Source: an uncultured Alphaproteobacteria bacterium
GTDB lineage: Bacteria > Pseudomonadota > Alphaproteobacteria > RF32 > CAG-239
DNA length: 12,184 bases
Assembly (NCBI GenBank): GCA_900551585.1
Contig: URWU01000021.1
Location: 1 to 12,184 of the forward strand
Direction: 5' to 3'
Part shown: piece by piece, positions 6,137 to 12,184 of the stretch
Layout of the letters: each line of letters opens with the position of its first letter
Position numbering within the stretch: the stretch's first letter is position 1
Position numbers and translations under genes: made by a program
Notes under the pieces: model-generated
Seen by the model: the letters and a program-made list of their open reading frames with translations, nothing else
What the model was told of the DNA's origin: nothing
The model's database searches: none

Positions 6137-7906
6137 ATGAGTATTAGTTTAAAAGCCGTTTCCGTCACCCCGACCATGGACTTTGCCGCCCACTATAAAA
6201 AAATGTGGCCTTATGTCAAACCTTATTGGTTTCGGGCATTGTTTGCCGTTGCGCTCAGTATTCCGATTGGAGCACTGGACGCTGTCATCGCCTTGTCTTT
6301 GAAACCTTATATGGATATTGTGCTGGTTGATAAATCGGCGCAGTCTCCGGCCTTCATTCCTTTGGTGATTGTTGCTTTTACCGTTTTTCAGGGCGGACTG
6401 AACTATGTGGCGACTTATATGAACGCCTGGGTCGGCATGAAAATCACGCAGGACGTCAAACGCGCTTTGTATAAAAAATTGTTGACTTTGGAACCGGCTT
6501 TCTTTGATAAAAACGATTCCGGTATTGTCATTCAGCGCTTTTCCGGCGATGTCGACATGGCCTGCGCCGGTCTGCTTGATAATGTCCGTACTTTTGCCTC
6601 CCGCATTTTTTCGTCTTTGTCTTTAATCGGCGTGCTGATTTACAACTCCTGGCAGTTGTCGATTATCGCCATTGTTGTTCTGTCTCTGGCTTTGCTGCCT
6701 TTGGCTTTTGTCCGCCGTTTGATTAAAAACGTGGTCATGGAGCAGGTCAAAGAAGGCGGAGTCATTTTCACCAAATATAATGAGACTTATTCCGGCAACA
6801 AAACCATTGCTTCTTACAATCTGCAAAAGCGTATTTATGAAAAATATGACAGCACGTTGCGCCGTCTGTTCAAACTCGGTATCAAAATGGTTCAGAAAAC
6901 AGCCTGGCTGACCCCGATGATGCATATCATGGTTTCCATCGGCGTCGGTGCGGTCATCGGTTACGGCAGCTACCTGATTGTCAACGGCACAATCACCAGC
7001 GGCAGCTTTGTCTCTTTCATCACTGCGCTGATTATGCTTTATAATCCGGTTAAAAACATCGGCAAAAGTTTCAATGCCGTTCAGGTTTCTTTCCTGGCGA
7101 TTGAGCGTATCAGCGAAATCTTGGAGCTCAAACCGCAGATTATGGCTCTGCCGACTGCCAGCGAGTTGAAACAGGTTAAAAAATCCATCAAATTTGAGAA
7201 TGTCAATTTTGCCTATGAGCCGGGTGTTCCGGTTCTGCAAGACATCAATCTGGAAGTTAAGGCCGGTACGACTTTGGCTTTTGTCGGCAACTCCGGCGGC
7301 GGCAAAAGTACCATTGTCAGCCTGATTCCCCGCTTTTATGATGCGACCTCCGGGCGTATCAGCATTGACGGCGTAGACATCAAAGAATATTCTCTGGAGA
7401 GCCTGCGTGATAAGATTGCCGTTGTTTTTCAGGATAATTTCCTGTTTGGCGGCACGCTTCGTGACAATATTTTGCTCGGCAAGCCGGATGCGACCGAAAA
7501 AGAGATTGAAACAGCAGTCAAAATGGCTTGTCTGGACGATTTTGTCAGTGAGCTTGAAAAGGGTCTGGATACCGATATCGGCGAGCGCGGAACCCTGCTT
7601 TCCGGCGGTCAGCGCCAGCGTTTGTCGATTGCCCGCGCTTTTGTTAAAAACGCGCCGATTGTCATTTTGGACGAGGCCACTTCAGCTTTGGATAACAAGT
7701 CGGAAGCCGTGGTGCAAAAAGCCATTGAGAACCTGATGAAAGACCGCACGGTATTTGTGATTGCCCACCGCTTGTCGACAGTCCAGAATGCCGATAAAAT
7801 CGTTGTGATTAATGACGGTCATATCATCGAAAGCGGCACGCACAAAGAACTGCTCAATTTGGAAAACGGGGCTTACAAGGCTCTGTATAACGCCCAGTTT
7901 AAGTAA
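6137..7906 (+). CDS. ABC transporter, fused permease/ATPase (MsbA-like lipid exporter)
   Basis: This 589-residue half transporter has a type IV ABC exporter membrane domain (about 30-325, six helices) followed by an ATPase domain (about 350-585). All nucleotide-binding motifs are intact: Walker A GNSGGGKST at 384-392, Q-loop Gln432, signature LSGGQ at 488-492, Walker B IVILDEA with Asp512 and Glu513, D-loop SALD at 516-519, and H-loop His544. Length and order match MsbA, the homodimer that flips lipid A-core across the inner membrane, and many related lipid or drug exporters. Substrate cannot be read from sequence, and no lpxK or other lipid A gene is adjacent, so msbA is not assigned. AGGA at 6127-6130 supports the ATG start. 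It is the last gene of the operon and is followed by a strong terminator. Confidence 0.93.
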   Translation: MSISLKAVSVTPTMDFAAHYKKMWPYVKPYWFRALFAVALSIPIGALDAVIALSLKPYMDIVLVDKSAQSPAFIPLVIVAFTVFQGGLNYVATYMNAWVGMKITQDVKRALYKKLLTLEPAFFDKNDSGIVIQRFSGDVDMACAGLLDNVRTFASRIFSSLSLIGVLIYNSWQLSIIAIVVLSLALLPLAFVRRLIKNVVMEQVKEGGVIFTKYNETYSGNKTIASYNLQKRIYEKYDSTLRRLFKLGIKMVQKTAWLTPMMHIMVSIGVGAVIGYGSYLIVNGTITSGSFVSFITALIMLYNPVKNIGKSFNAVQVSFLAIERISEILELKPQIMALPTASELKQVKKSIKFENVNFAYEPGVPVLQDINLEVKAGTTLAFVGNSGGGKSTIVSLIPRFYDATSGRISIDGVDIKEYSLESLRDKIAVVFQDNFLFGGTLRDNILLGKPDATEKEIETAVKMACLDDFVSELEKGLDTDIGERGTLLSGGQRQRLSIARAFVKNAPIVILDEATSALDNKSEAVVQKAIENLMKDRTVFVIAHRLSTVQNADKIVVINDGHIIESGTHKELLNLENGAYKALYNAQFK

Positions 7907-7938
7907 AGCGCATCAGAACAGATGCTTTGGTTATGATT

Positions 7939-7974
7939 AAAAAAATCCCCGCAAAGAATAATCGGGGATTTTTT
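7939..7974. terminator. Rho-independent terminator, bidirectional
   Basis: The arm AAAAATCCCCG (7941-7951) pairs with CGGGGATTTTT (7963-7973) around an 11-base loop. A-tracts and T-tracts flank the GC core, so it can terminate transcription from either side. It lies between the convergent ABC transporter and D-Ala-D-Ala dipeptidase genes. Confidence 0.92.
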
Positions 7975-7985
7975 ATCGGAATATT

Positions 7986-8597
7986 TTAATCTTTCTGCCA
8001 GTCAACCAGCGGTGTTTCTTTTCCGTCCGGCAGGTTAAAATGCCACCATTCATGAGGAATAGATTCTAAGCCGATTTGCTCCATCAGTTGTTTCAAATCT
8101 TCACGGTTGCGGATTTCTTCAGCCATGTCCGGATTTTGATAATGCTGGGTTGCTTTTTGCAAATGTACAAAAAAAGCGTCAGTCTCGCCGTTTTGGATTT
8201 GCTGTGCAAACTCCGGGGTATAAGCATCAACCTTTGTCGGATAACACAGCTCTTGGCCGTTTTCATCACACAGGCAGCAATCAATGGCCGCTGCGTGGCA
8301 ATGGCAGGAGCGGGTGGCTGTTGCGGCAAAAAATCCCGGCTGCGGAATAATCTCATGCAACAAATCATGAGCCAGAGGCGGACGATATGCGTCGCGGATT
8401 TTCAGTTTTTGGCGTCTCTGCCGCAAAATCGGTACCAGTTTTTGCAGCCTTTCCCACAGCTGCGGTAAAACATATGCCTTGTTGCCAAAACCGATTTCTG
8501 CATAAACCGGCGTTTGGGTCATATTTTCTTTGCAGGCATACATCATGTCGATGATAAAACGGTCACCGCTGATTTCGACTAATTCTTCGCTGAACAT
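7986..8597 (-). CDS. D-alanyl-D-alanine dipeptidase (VanX/DdpX-type, peptidase M15D)
   Basis: This 203-residue zinc dipeptidase should cleave D-Ala-D-Ala. The length and key residues match VanX, which has 202 residues. Arg72 sits in DAYRP (69-73). The zinc ligands His99 and Asp106 keep the seven-residue spacing of SxHxxGxAxD, and catalytic Glu183 and ligand His186 are in EWWHF. The usual Gly of the first motif is Ala102, and five cysteines (98, 100, 107, 108, 110) crowd around the ligands, which is unusual. There is no signal peptide, so the enzyme should be cytoplasmic. It has its own promoter and no vanH or vanA partner nearby, so peptidoglycan dipeptide recycling or turnover is more likely than glycopeptide resistance. 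The ribosome site is weak (AGAAAGAA). Confidence 0.9.
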   Translation of the reverse strand: MFSEELVEISGDRFIIDMMYACKENMTQTPVYAEIGFGNKAYVLPQLWERLQKLVPILRQRRQKLKIRDAYRPPLAHDLLHEIIPQPGFFAATATRSCHCHAAAIDCCLCDENGQELCYPTKVDAYTPEFAQQIQNGETDAFFVHLQKATQHYQNPDMAEEIRNREDLKQLMEQIGLESIPHEWWHFNLPDGKETPLVDWQKD

Positions 8598-8635
8598 GAA
8601 TGATTATTCTTTCTGAAAATGATAACAATAAAACC

Positions 8636-8664
8636 AGCATAGCGCAAATGCCCTTTATAGTCAA
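8636..8664 (-). promoter_or_regulatory. Sigma-70-type promoter of the dipeptidase gene
   Basis: On the minus strand TTGACT (8659-8664, five of six bases of the -35 consensus) is followed after exactly 17 bases by TATGCT (8636-8641, four of six of the -10 consensus). Transcription would start about 30 bases before the dipeptidase ATG. It lies in the gap after the Bat operon terminator, so the dipeptidase is probably its own transcription unit. Confidence 0.65.
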
Positions 8665-8671
8665 TTTGTTC

Positions 8672-8704
8672 TCAAATAAAATGCCGGCTGTTTCCAACCG
8701 GCAT
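8672..8704 (-). terminator. Terminator of the Bat operon
   Basis: ATGCCGG (8681-8687) and CCGGCAT (8698-8704) form a seven-base-pair stem with a ten-base loop. On the minus strand it is followed by the T-rich run TTTTATTTGAG. It lies about 22 bases after the batD stop codon and ends transcription coming from the right. Confidence 0.75.
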
Positions 8705-8725
8705 GAACATAAAAGCTTGTTTGTG

Positions 8726-10510
8726 CTATTTATACAAATCAGGCAGCAGTTTCTTTTCCTGATTTTTGTTGGCGCGCTTTTTATCGGCTTTTTCAAAAGC
8801 GGCGATAAAAGCTTTGGCGTCCCAGCCGCTGCTGTTGTCGGAATACAGCTCTGCTGTCAGCTTATCAAGTTCGGCAGCAAAGTCTTTGTCTTTGACCAGT
8901 TTGTTGACGTCATTGAAGCTGGTAACCTGCGTGGCGCCGTATTTATCGGCACACCAGTCAAGAATGGCATCGCGCAGCCCGCGTAAGTCTTTAGCTTTGG
9001 CTTTTTGAATAATATATTTTCTGTAATCGCTTATTTGATTTTTGCCGCCGCTTTGATGTTTGCTGCGGAAAATCAGATAACTGATAACAATCCCCAAACC
9101 AAAGGCGCCGAGGAGCAGCAGGATAATTTCGGCATTGCCGAAAGAACTGATTTTCTCTTTGACTTGGACCGGAATAGCCGAATTTTGCGGTTGCGCATCC
9201 GCTGCCGGTTGAAGAACAGGAGCTGCCGGTGCAGGAGCGCTAATGGCCGGTTGTGCTTCTTCGGGGATGGCCGGATTGGGCAGAACATCAATTTCTGTTG
9301 CCGGCAAAACGGCAGTTTGCAGTTTGTTGCTGCGAATGTCATACCAGTTGACTTTGACTTCCGGTATGCTCATTTTGCCGGATTTATTGGGAATATAAAC
9401 GTTTGATACTTTGGCAATTGACACGACCGAACCGCGTTCAATGCTCATTTCCGTTGCCGGTTTTTCCGGATATTGCTTCAGGCCGTTAACTTCACCGAAA
9501 TTAATTTCCGGCAGCTGGCTGTCCAAAACGCCGTTGGCTTTGAGATAAACCGTGCGGTGAACGGCTTCGCCGACTTTGAAAACCGGATTTTCGGGTTCCC
9601 ATTTGCCAACCAGCAAAACCTGGCTGGCCGGCAGCCACCAATTGCCGTTATTGGCCGCCGGAATTGGTTTGACATCAATATCAATCGGCTTGCTGCGCAG
9701 CAAGACCGGTTCTCTTTCGGCAAAAGTAAAACCGAGGGTCGCCTCTAAATCATCACCGAACAGGTCTTTGAACGGATCAATCCTTTTTTGCGGTTTGCCC
9801 AGAACATAACCTTCAAAACGCGCGGTCGGAATAGTTAACTTGCCGCTGCGCTGCGGGAATAAAGCATATTTGAAAACAATCTCGCGCATATTGCGGCCTT
9901 TAACCACCAGAGGGTTAATCTCCGGCGTGCCGAGCGAGCGGATGACCCAGTCTTTGGAATTATCAATCTCAAAAATCGGCTCGGATCCTTGCAGGCCGCC
10001 GCTGTCAATAAGACTCAGCGTATAAATAATTTCCTGCTGCACAAACGGATTATTGTTATTAATCCGTCCGGTCATTGTGAAAGGCGGCTTTTGCGCTTCT
10101 GCCGTCTGTGCCGGTTTGGCCTGTCCCGGAACTGCGGCGCCGGAAGGCAGGACTTCAACCGTAATCGGCAGCGTATGAATATTATTTTTTATCACAAAAG
10201 AGGGAATGACAAATTTTCCGGATGCTTTGGGTTTCAGGACATAGCTGTCCGTAACCTGCCGGTTGGCAACATTGTTAATCACCTGTACCGAGGTATAGCT
10301 GCCGGCCTGCAAAATATCAAAATCCTGACGCAGGGCTGAAACATCAATTGCACCGGCATTCATATTTTTATAGGTGATTTTAAATTCTAAAGTTTCATCG
10401 AGGGTAATCACCGGACGGTTGACCGTTGCCGTCACTTCTTCGCTGCTTTGTGCTCCGGCATTGACCGAAAACGCCAAAACAAAAAGAATTGCCATTAGAA
10501 TTTTTTTCAT
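8726..10510 (-). CDS. batD: BatD family protein
   Basis: This 594-residue BatD protein belongs to the Bat (Bacteroides aerotolerance) system, in which MoxR-type ATPases and VWA proteins work with envelope partners in stress tolerance. It has a Sec signal peptide at 1-20 (MKKILMAILFVLAFSVNAGA) and then a long beta-rich periplasmic region with repeated immunoglobulin-like units (for example VTATVNRPVITLDETLEF at 26-43 and IIYTLSLIDS at 161-170). A Pro/Ala-rich hinge covers about 408-448, a single membrane helix about 462-481, and a cytoplasmic helical tail about 490-594. This plan is typical of BatD. The ATG at 10510 is chosen over 10525 because GGAG at 10520-10523 lies nine bases upstream and the signal peptide then begins MKK. 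It follows the BatB-BatC stop codon by one base. The precise biochemical role of BatD is unknown. Confidence 0.9.
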   Translation of the reverse strand: MKKILMAILFVLAFSVNAGAQSSEEVTATVNRPVITLDETLEFKITYKNMNAGAIDVSALRQDFDILQAGSYTSVQVINNVANRQVTDSYVLKPKASGKFVIPSFVIKNNIHTLPITVEVLPSGAAVPGQAKPAQTAEAQKPPFTMTGRINNNNPFVQQEIIYTLSLIDSGGLQGSEPIFEIDNSKDWVIRSLGTPEINPLVVKGRNMREIVFKYALFPQRSGKLTIPTARFEGYVLGKPQKRIDPFKDLFGDDLEATLGFTFAEREPVLLRSKPIDIDVKPIPAANNGNWWLPASQVLLVGKWEPENPVFKVGEAVHRTVYLKANGVLDSQLPEINFGEVNGLKQYPEKPATEMSIERGSVVSIAKVSNVYIPNKSGKMSIPEVKVNWYDIRSNKLQTAVLPATEIDVLPNPAIPEEAQPAISAPAPAAPVLQPAADAQPQNSAIPVQVKEKISSFGNAEIILLLLGAFGLGIVISYLIFRSKHQSGGKNQISDYRKYIIQKAKAKDLRGLRDAILDWCADKYGATQVTSFNDVNKLVKDKDFAAELDKLTAELYSDNSSGWDAKAFIAAFEKADKKRANKNQEKKLLPDLYK

Positions 10511-10511
10511 A

Positions 10512-12184
10512 TTATTCATCTCCATAACGGTTTAAGCGATATTCGCGGGCGATAAAAGCTTTTAACAGGCCGCCCGGATCTTCGGGAATTTGGCGAAACT
10601 GCTGCACCCGTGCCTGACGTTCTTCATCATATTTATGATCATCGCCGCCTTTTTGCAACTCCGCCGCTCCGGGTTTTTGCTCTTGTCCGCCCTGAGGCTG
10701 AGGTTGTTCGGCTCCTTGCGATTCCTGTTCTTTGCCGTCTTGTTCCTGCTCCTGGCCGTTGTCTTGTTTGTCTTGCTGTCCCTGCTGTTGGTCATCGCCC
10801 TGCTGGTTGTCATTCTGCGGATTTTGTTGGTCAGGCTGTTGTTTTTGGTCATCATTCCGGTCGGACTGCTGGTTTTTATCCTGATTATTATCACCGGCAT
10901 TATTTTGCGACTGGTCCTGCTGGCTTTGCGAATTATCCTGCTTGTCCTGATTTTGATTCTGGTCTTGGTTCTGATTTTGTTGCTGCTTTTGCTGCTGTTT
11001 TTGTTGTTTCAGATATTCAAGGTTAAACTTGGCATCTTCGTGTTTGGGGGCTTTTTTTAAAACTTCTTCATAAGTTTTAATTGCCTCGTCGATTTTGCCG
11101 CTTTTCGCCAAAGCATTTCCGAGATTATACTGCGATGTCACATCTTCTTTTCCGGCATAATTTTGAACCGCCGCTTTGAAATCGCCGAGGCGGTACTGTG
11201 CCGCGGCTTTCCATTCGGGCGTTTCAAATTTTTGCTCGGCTTGCTTAAAATCACCCTGATTAAAAGCTTTTAAGCCTTCCTGATTGTTATTTAAGAACCA
11301 GCCGGCCTGAGCCGTTTGCGCAAAGCCCAACACCAGCAGAATAACAAAGATTCCGCGGCGGAAAAAATACAAACAGCAGAGCAGGGGAATAAACACCAGA
11401 TAATAGCCTGTATCCACCCACATCGACTGGGTGTTCTCGCTTTGTTTGAGTTCGCTGATACCCTGATTGATAAAATTATCAAGAGCGGTAATATCCTGGT
11501 CGCCGGGACTGAGCGGTTCATAAAGGCCGTTGCCGTAACGGCTGATAAGTTTGAGCTTTTCGTTTATACCGCGGTTGACCTCAATGACGCTGACTTTGAA
11601 CTTTTGGGCTGCGGCGGCTTTGGCGGCCTCAAGAGCCAAGTCAAACCGCTGCCCGACATCACTGGTGAAAATGACAATATTACCGGTGAAATAACCGCCG
11701 TTCCGAAATTTCTCAACCGCCAGATTAATGGCACGGTCCAAACGGTCGCCGTTACTCGGCATAATGTCATAATTAACCGCCGGCAGCAGATTTTCAATCA
11801 ACTCGATATCATCGGTAATCGGCGTAATCAGAAAAGGTTCGTCTGTATAAACAATCAACCCGCTTTGTGCGGTTTTCAGACCTTTAAGCATATCGGTTAT
11901 TTTGAACTTGGCACGTTCGAGCCTGCTCGGCGCCAGATCAGATTTTTTCATATCAGAAGACAGATTAAGCAAAATCATCACCGGGTTTTCAGGACTCATT
12001 GTCGGTGCTTCAAGTTTTTTCCATGTTGGTCCGGCAATGGCGACAATCGCGCTCAAAAAGGCGATCAGGCTGAGCCAGCCGAGCATGCGCCGCTGCCCGC
12101 TGGAACCTTTAATCAGCAAAAAGTTTAAAAGCTTGCGGTCGCAGACGTTTTCCCAAGATGATTTGATGCGGATACTGCGAAAAT
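10512..12184 (-). CDS. BatB-BatC fusion: VWA domain plus TPR protein, 5'-truncated
   Basis: This is an inner-membrane Bat protein combining a von Willebrand A domain (BatB) with a tetratricopeptide domain (BatC). The frame stays open to the right edge; residues before the TTG at 12119 include WENVCDRKLLNFLL, as in BatB proteins, so the TTG is not the true start. Counting from that TTG, a membrane helix is at 12-32, VWA domain at about 46-225, helices at about 238-272, TPR units at about 280-370 (including YNLGNALAKSGKIDEAIKTY), a Gln/Asn/Asp-rich linker at about 371-490, and the BatC tail DPGGLLKAFIAREYRLNRYG. The MIDAS motif is degenerate (Asn52-Leu-Ser-Ser-Asp56 instead of DxSxS). The junction keeps a signal-peptide-like RRGIFVILLVLGFAQTAQAG. 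It precedes batD by one base and probably acts with it; a moxR and batA are expected off the window. Confidence 0.92.
   Translation of the reverse strand, partial: FRSIRIKSSWENVCDRKLLNFLLIKGSSGQRRMLGWLSLIAFLSAIVAIAGPTWKKLEAPTMSPENPVMILLNLSSDMKKSDLAPSRLERAKFKITDMLKGLKTAQSGLIVYTDEPFLITPITDDIELIENLLPAVNYDIMPSNGDRLDRAINLAVEKFRNGGYFTGNIVIFTSDVGQRFDLALEAAKAAAAQKFKVSVIEVNRGINEKLKLISRYGNGLYEPLSPGDQDITALDNFINQGISELKQSENTQSMWVDTGYYLVFIPLLCCLYFFRRGIFVILLVLGFAQTAQAGWFLNNNQEGLKAFNQGDFKQAEQKFETPEWKAAAQYRLGDFKAAVQNYAGKEDVTSQYNLGNALAKSGKIDEAIKTYEEVLKKAPKHEDAKFNLEYLKQQKQQQKQQQNQNQDQNQNQDKQDNSQSQQDQSQNNAGDNNQDKNQQSDRNDDQKQQPDQQNPQNDNQQGDDQQQGQQDKQDNGQEQEQDGKEQESQGAEQPQPQGGQEQKPGAAELQKGGDDHKYDEERQARVQQFRQIPEDPGGLLKAFIAREYRLNRYGDE
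10520..10523 (-). promoter_or_regulatory. Ribosome binding site of batD
   Basis: GGAG on the minus strand lies inside the last codons of the preceding batB-batC gene and nine bases before the batD ATG at 10510. It overlaps the alternative ATG at 10525, which argues against that start. Confidence 0.65.
10650..11009 (-). repeat. Low-complexity Gln/Asn/Asp-coding tract in batB-batC
   Basis: About 120 codons are dominated by CAA/CAG, AAT/AAC and GAT/GAC, including short near-repeats such as QNQNQDQNQNQD. It encodes a disordered hydrophilic linker between the TPR region and the conserved BatC tail. Such linkers are common in BatC proteins, although this one is long. The plus strand of the tract reads as an artificial Leu/Val/Ile-rich frame. 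Confidence 0.85.

Noticed and set aside
6623..7240. Minus-strand frame of 205 codons inside the ABC transporter gene
   Set aside because: It is antisense to the conserved exporter domain, rich in His, Gln, Asn and Asp as a shadow frame would be, and lacks a ribosome site.
6137..7906. Firm assignment as msbA
   Set aside because: Motifs and length fit, but many related lipid and drug exporters share them, and no lpxK or other lipid A gene is adjacent.
7986..8597. Glycopeptide (vancomycin) resistance gene
   Set aside because: The protein is VanX-type, but there is no vanH, vanA-type ligase or VanR/VanS regulator beside it, and other features point to a Gram-negative host. General D-Ala-D-Ala turnover is more likely.
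10590..11060. Plus-strand frame of 156 codons that looks like a highly hydrophobic membrane protein
   Set aside because: It is the antisense reading of the Gln/Asn/Asp-rich tract of batB-batC. CAG/CAA codons read as Leu codons on the other strand, and there is no ribosome site or family resemblance.
11316..12128. Plus-strand frame of 270 codons opposite batB-batC
   Set aside because: It lies wholly antisense to the clear VWA/TPR coding sequence and has the Arg/Asn/Phe-rich composition of a shadow frame, with no recognisable domain.

Overview
The window is about 12.2 kb from a Gram-negative bacterium of intermediate GC content, near 47% by eye. Four or five proteins carry lipoprotein or Sec signal peptides, and there is an MsbA-type lipid exporter and a Bat (aerotolerance) gene pair, all typical of a two-membrane cell. 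The family resemblances suggest an uncultured alphaproteobacterium. That placement is an impression; no marker gene is present to prove it. No RNA gene, insertion sequence, CRISPR array or integrase was seen.

Bases 1-32 are not genomic. They match the Illumina Nextera transposase adapter, including the 19-bp Tn5 mosaic end, so the contig edge is a sequencing artefact and the first gene is truncated there.

The layout has five blocks. (1) Positions 33-2427, plus strand: the end of a fused SpmA-SpmB-like membrane protein, a D-aminoacyl-tRNA deacylase (dtd), and an unrecognised helical protein. (2) Positions 2434-4076, minus strand: two translationally coupled envelope proteins, an LpoB-like lipoprotein followed by a larger secreted protein that seems to carry a related domain. 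(3) Positions 4257-7906, plus strand: a tight four-gene operon of a small lipoprotein, an M48 metalloprotease lipoprotein with a PDZ-like segment, a DUF1294 membrane protein and an MsbA-type ABC transporter, closed by a strong hairpin terminator. (4) Positions 7986-8597, minus strand: a VanX-type D-Ala-D-Ala dipeptidase with its own recognisable promoter. (5) Positions 8726-12184, minus strand: the end of a Bat operon, a BatB-BatC fusion followed by BatD, closed by its own terminator and running off the right edge.

The common theme is the cell envelope: lipid export, outer-membrane or periplasmic protein quality control, peptidoglycan-related lipoproteins and dipeptide turnover, and the periplasm-facing Bat complex. 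No wholly new system stands out. The more unusual points are the paired LpoB/TolB-like proteins and their palindrome-containing divergent promoter region, a cysteine cluster in the active site of the dipeptidase, and a BatB-BatC fusion that keeps a signal-peptide-like sequence at the junction and has a degenerate metal-binding motif.
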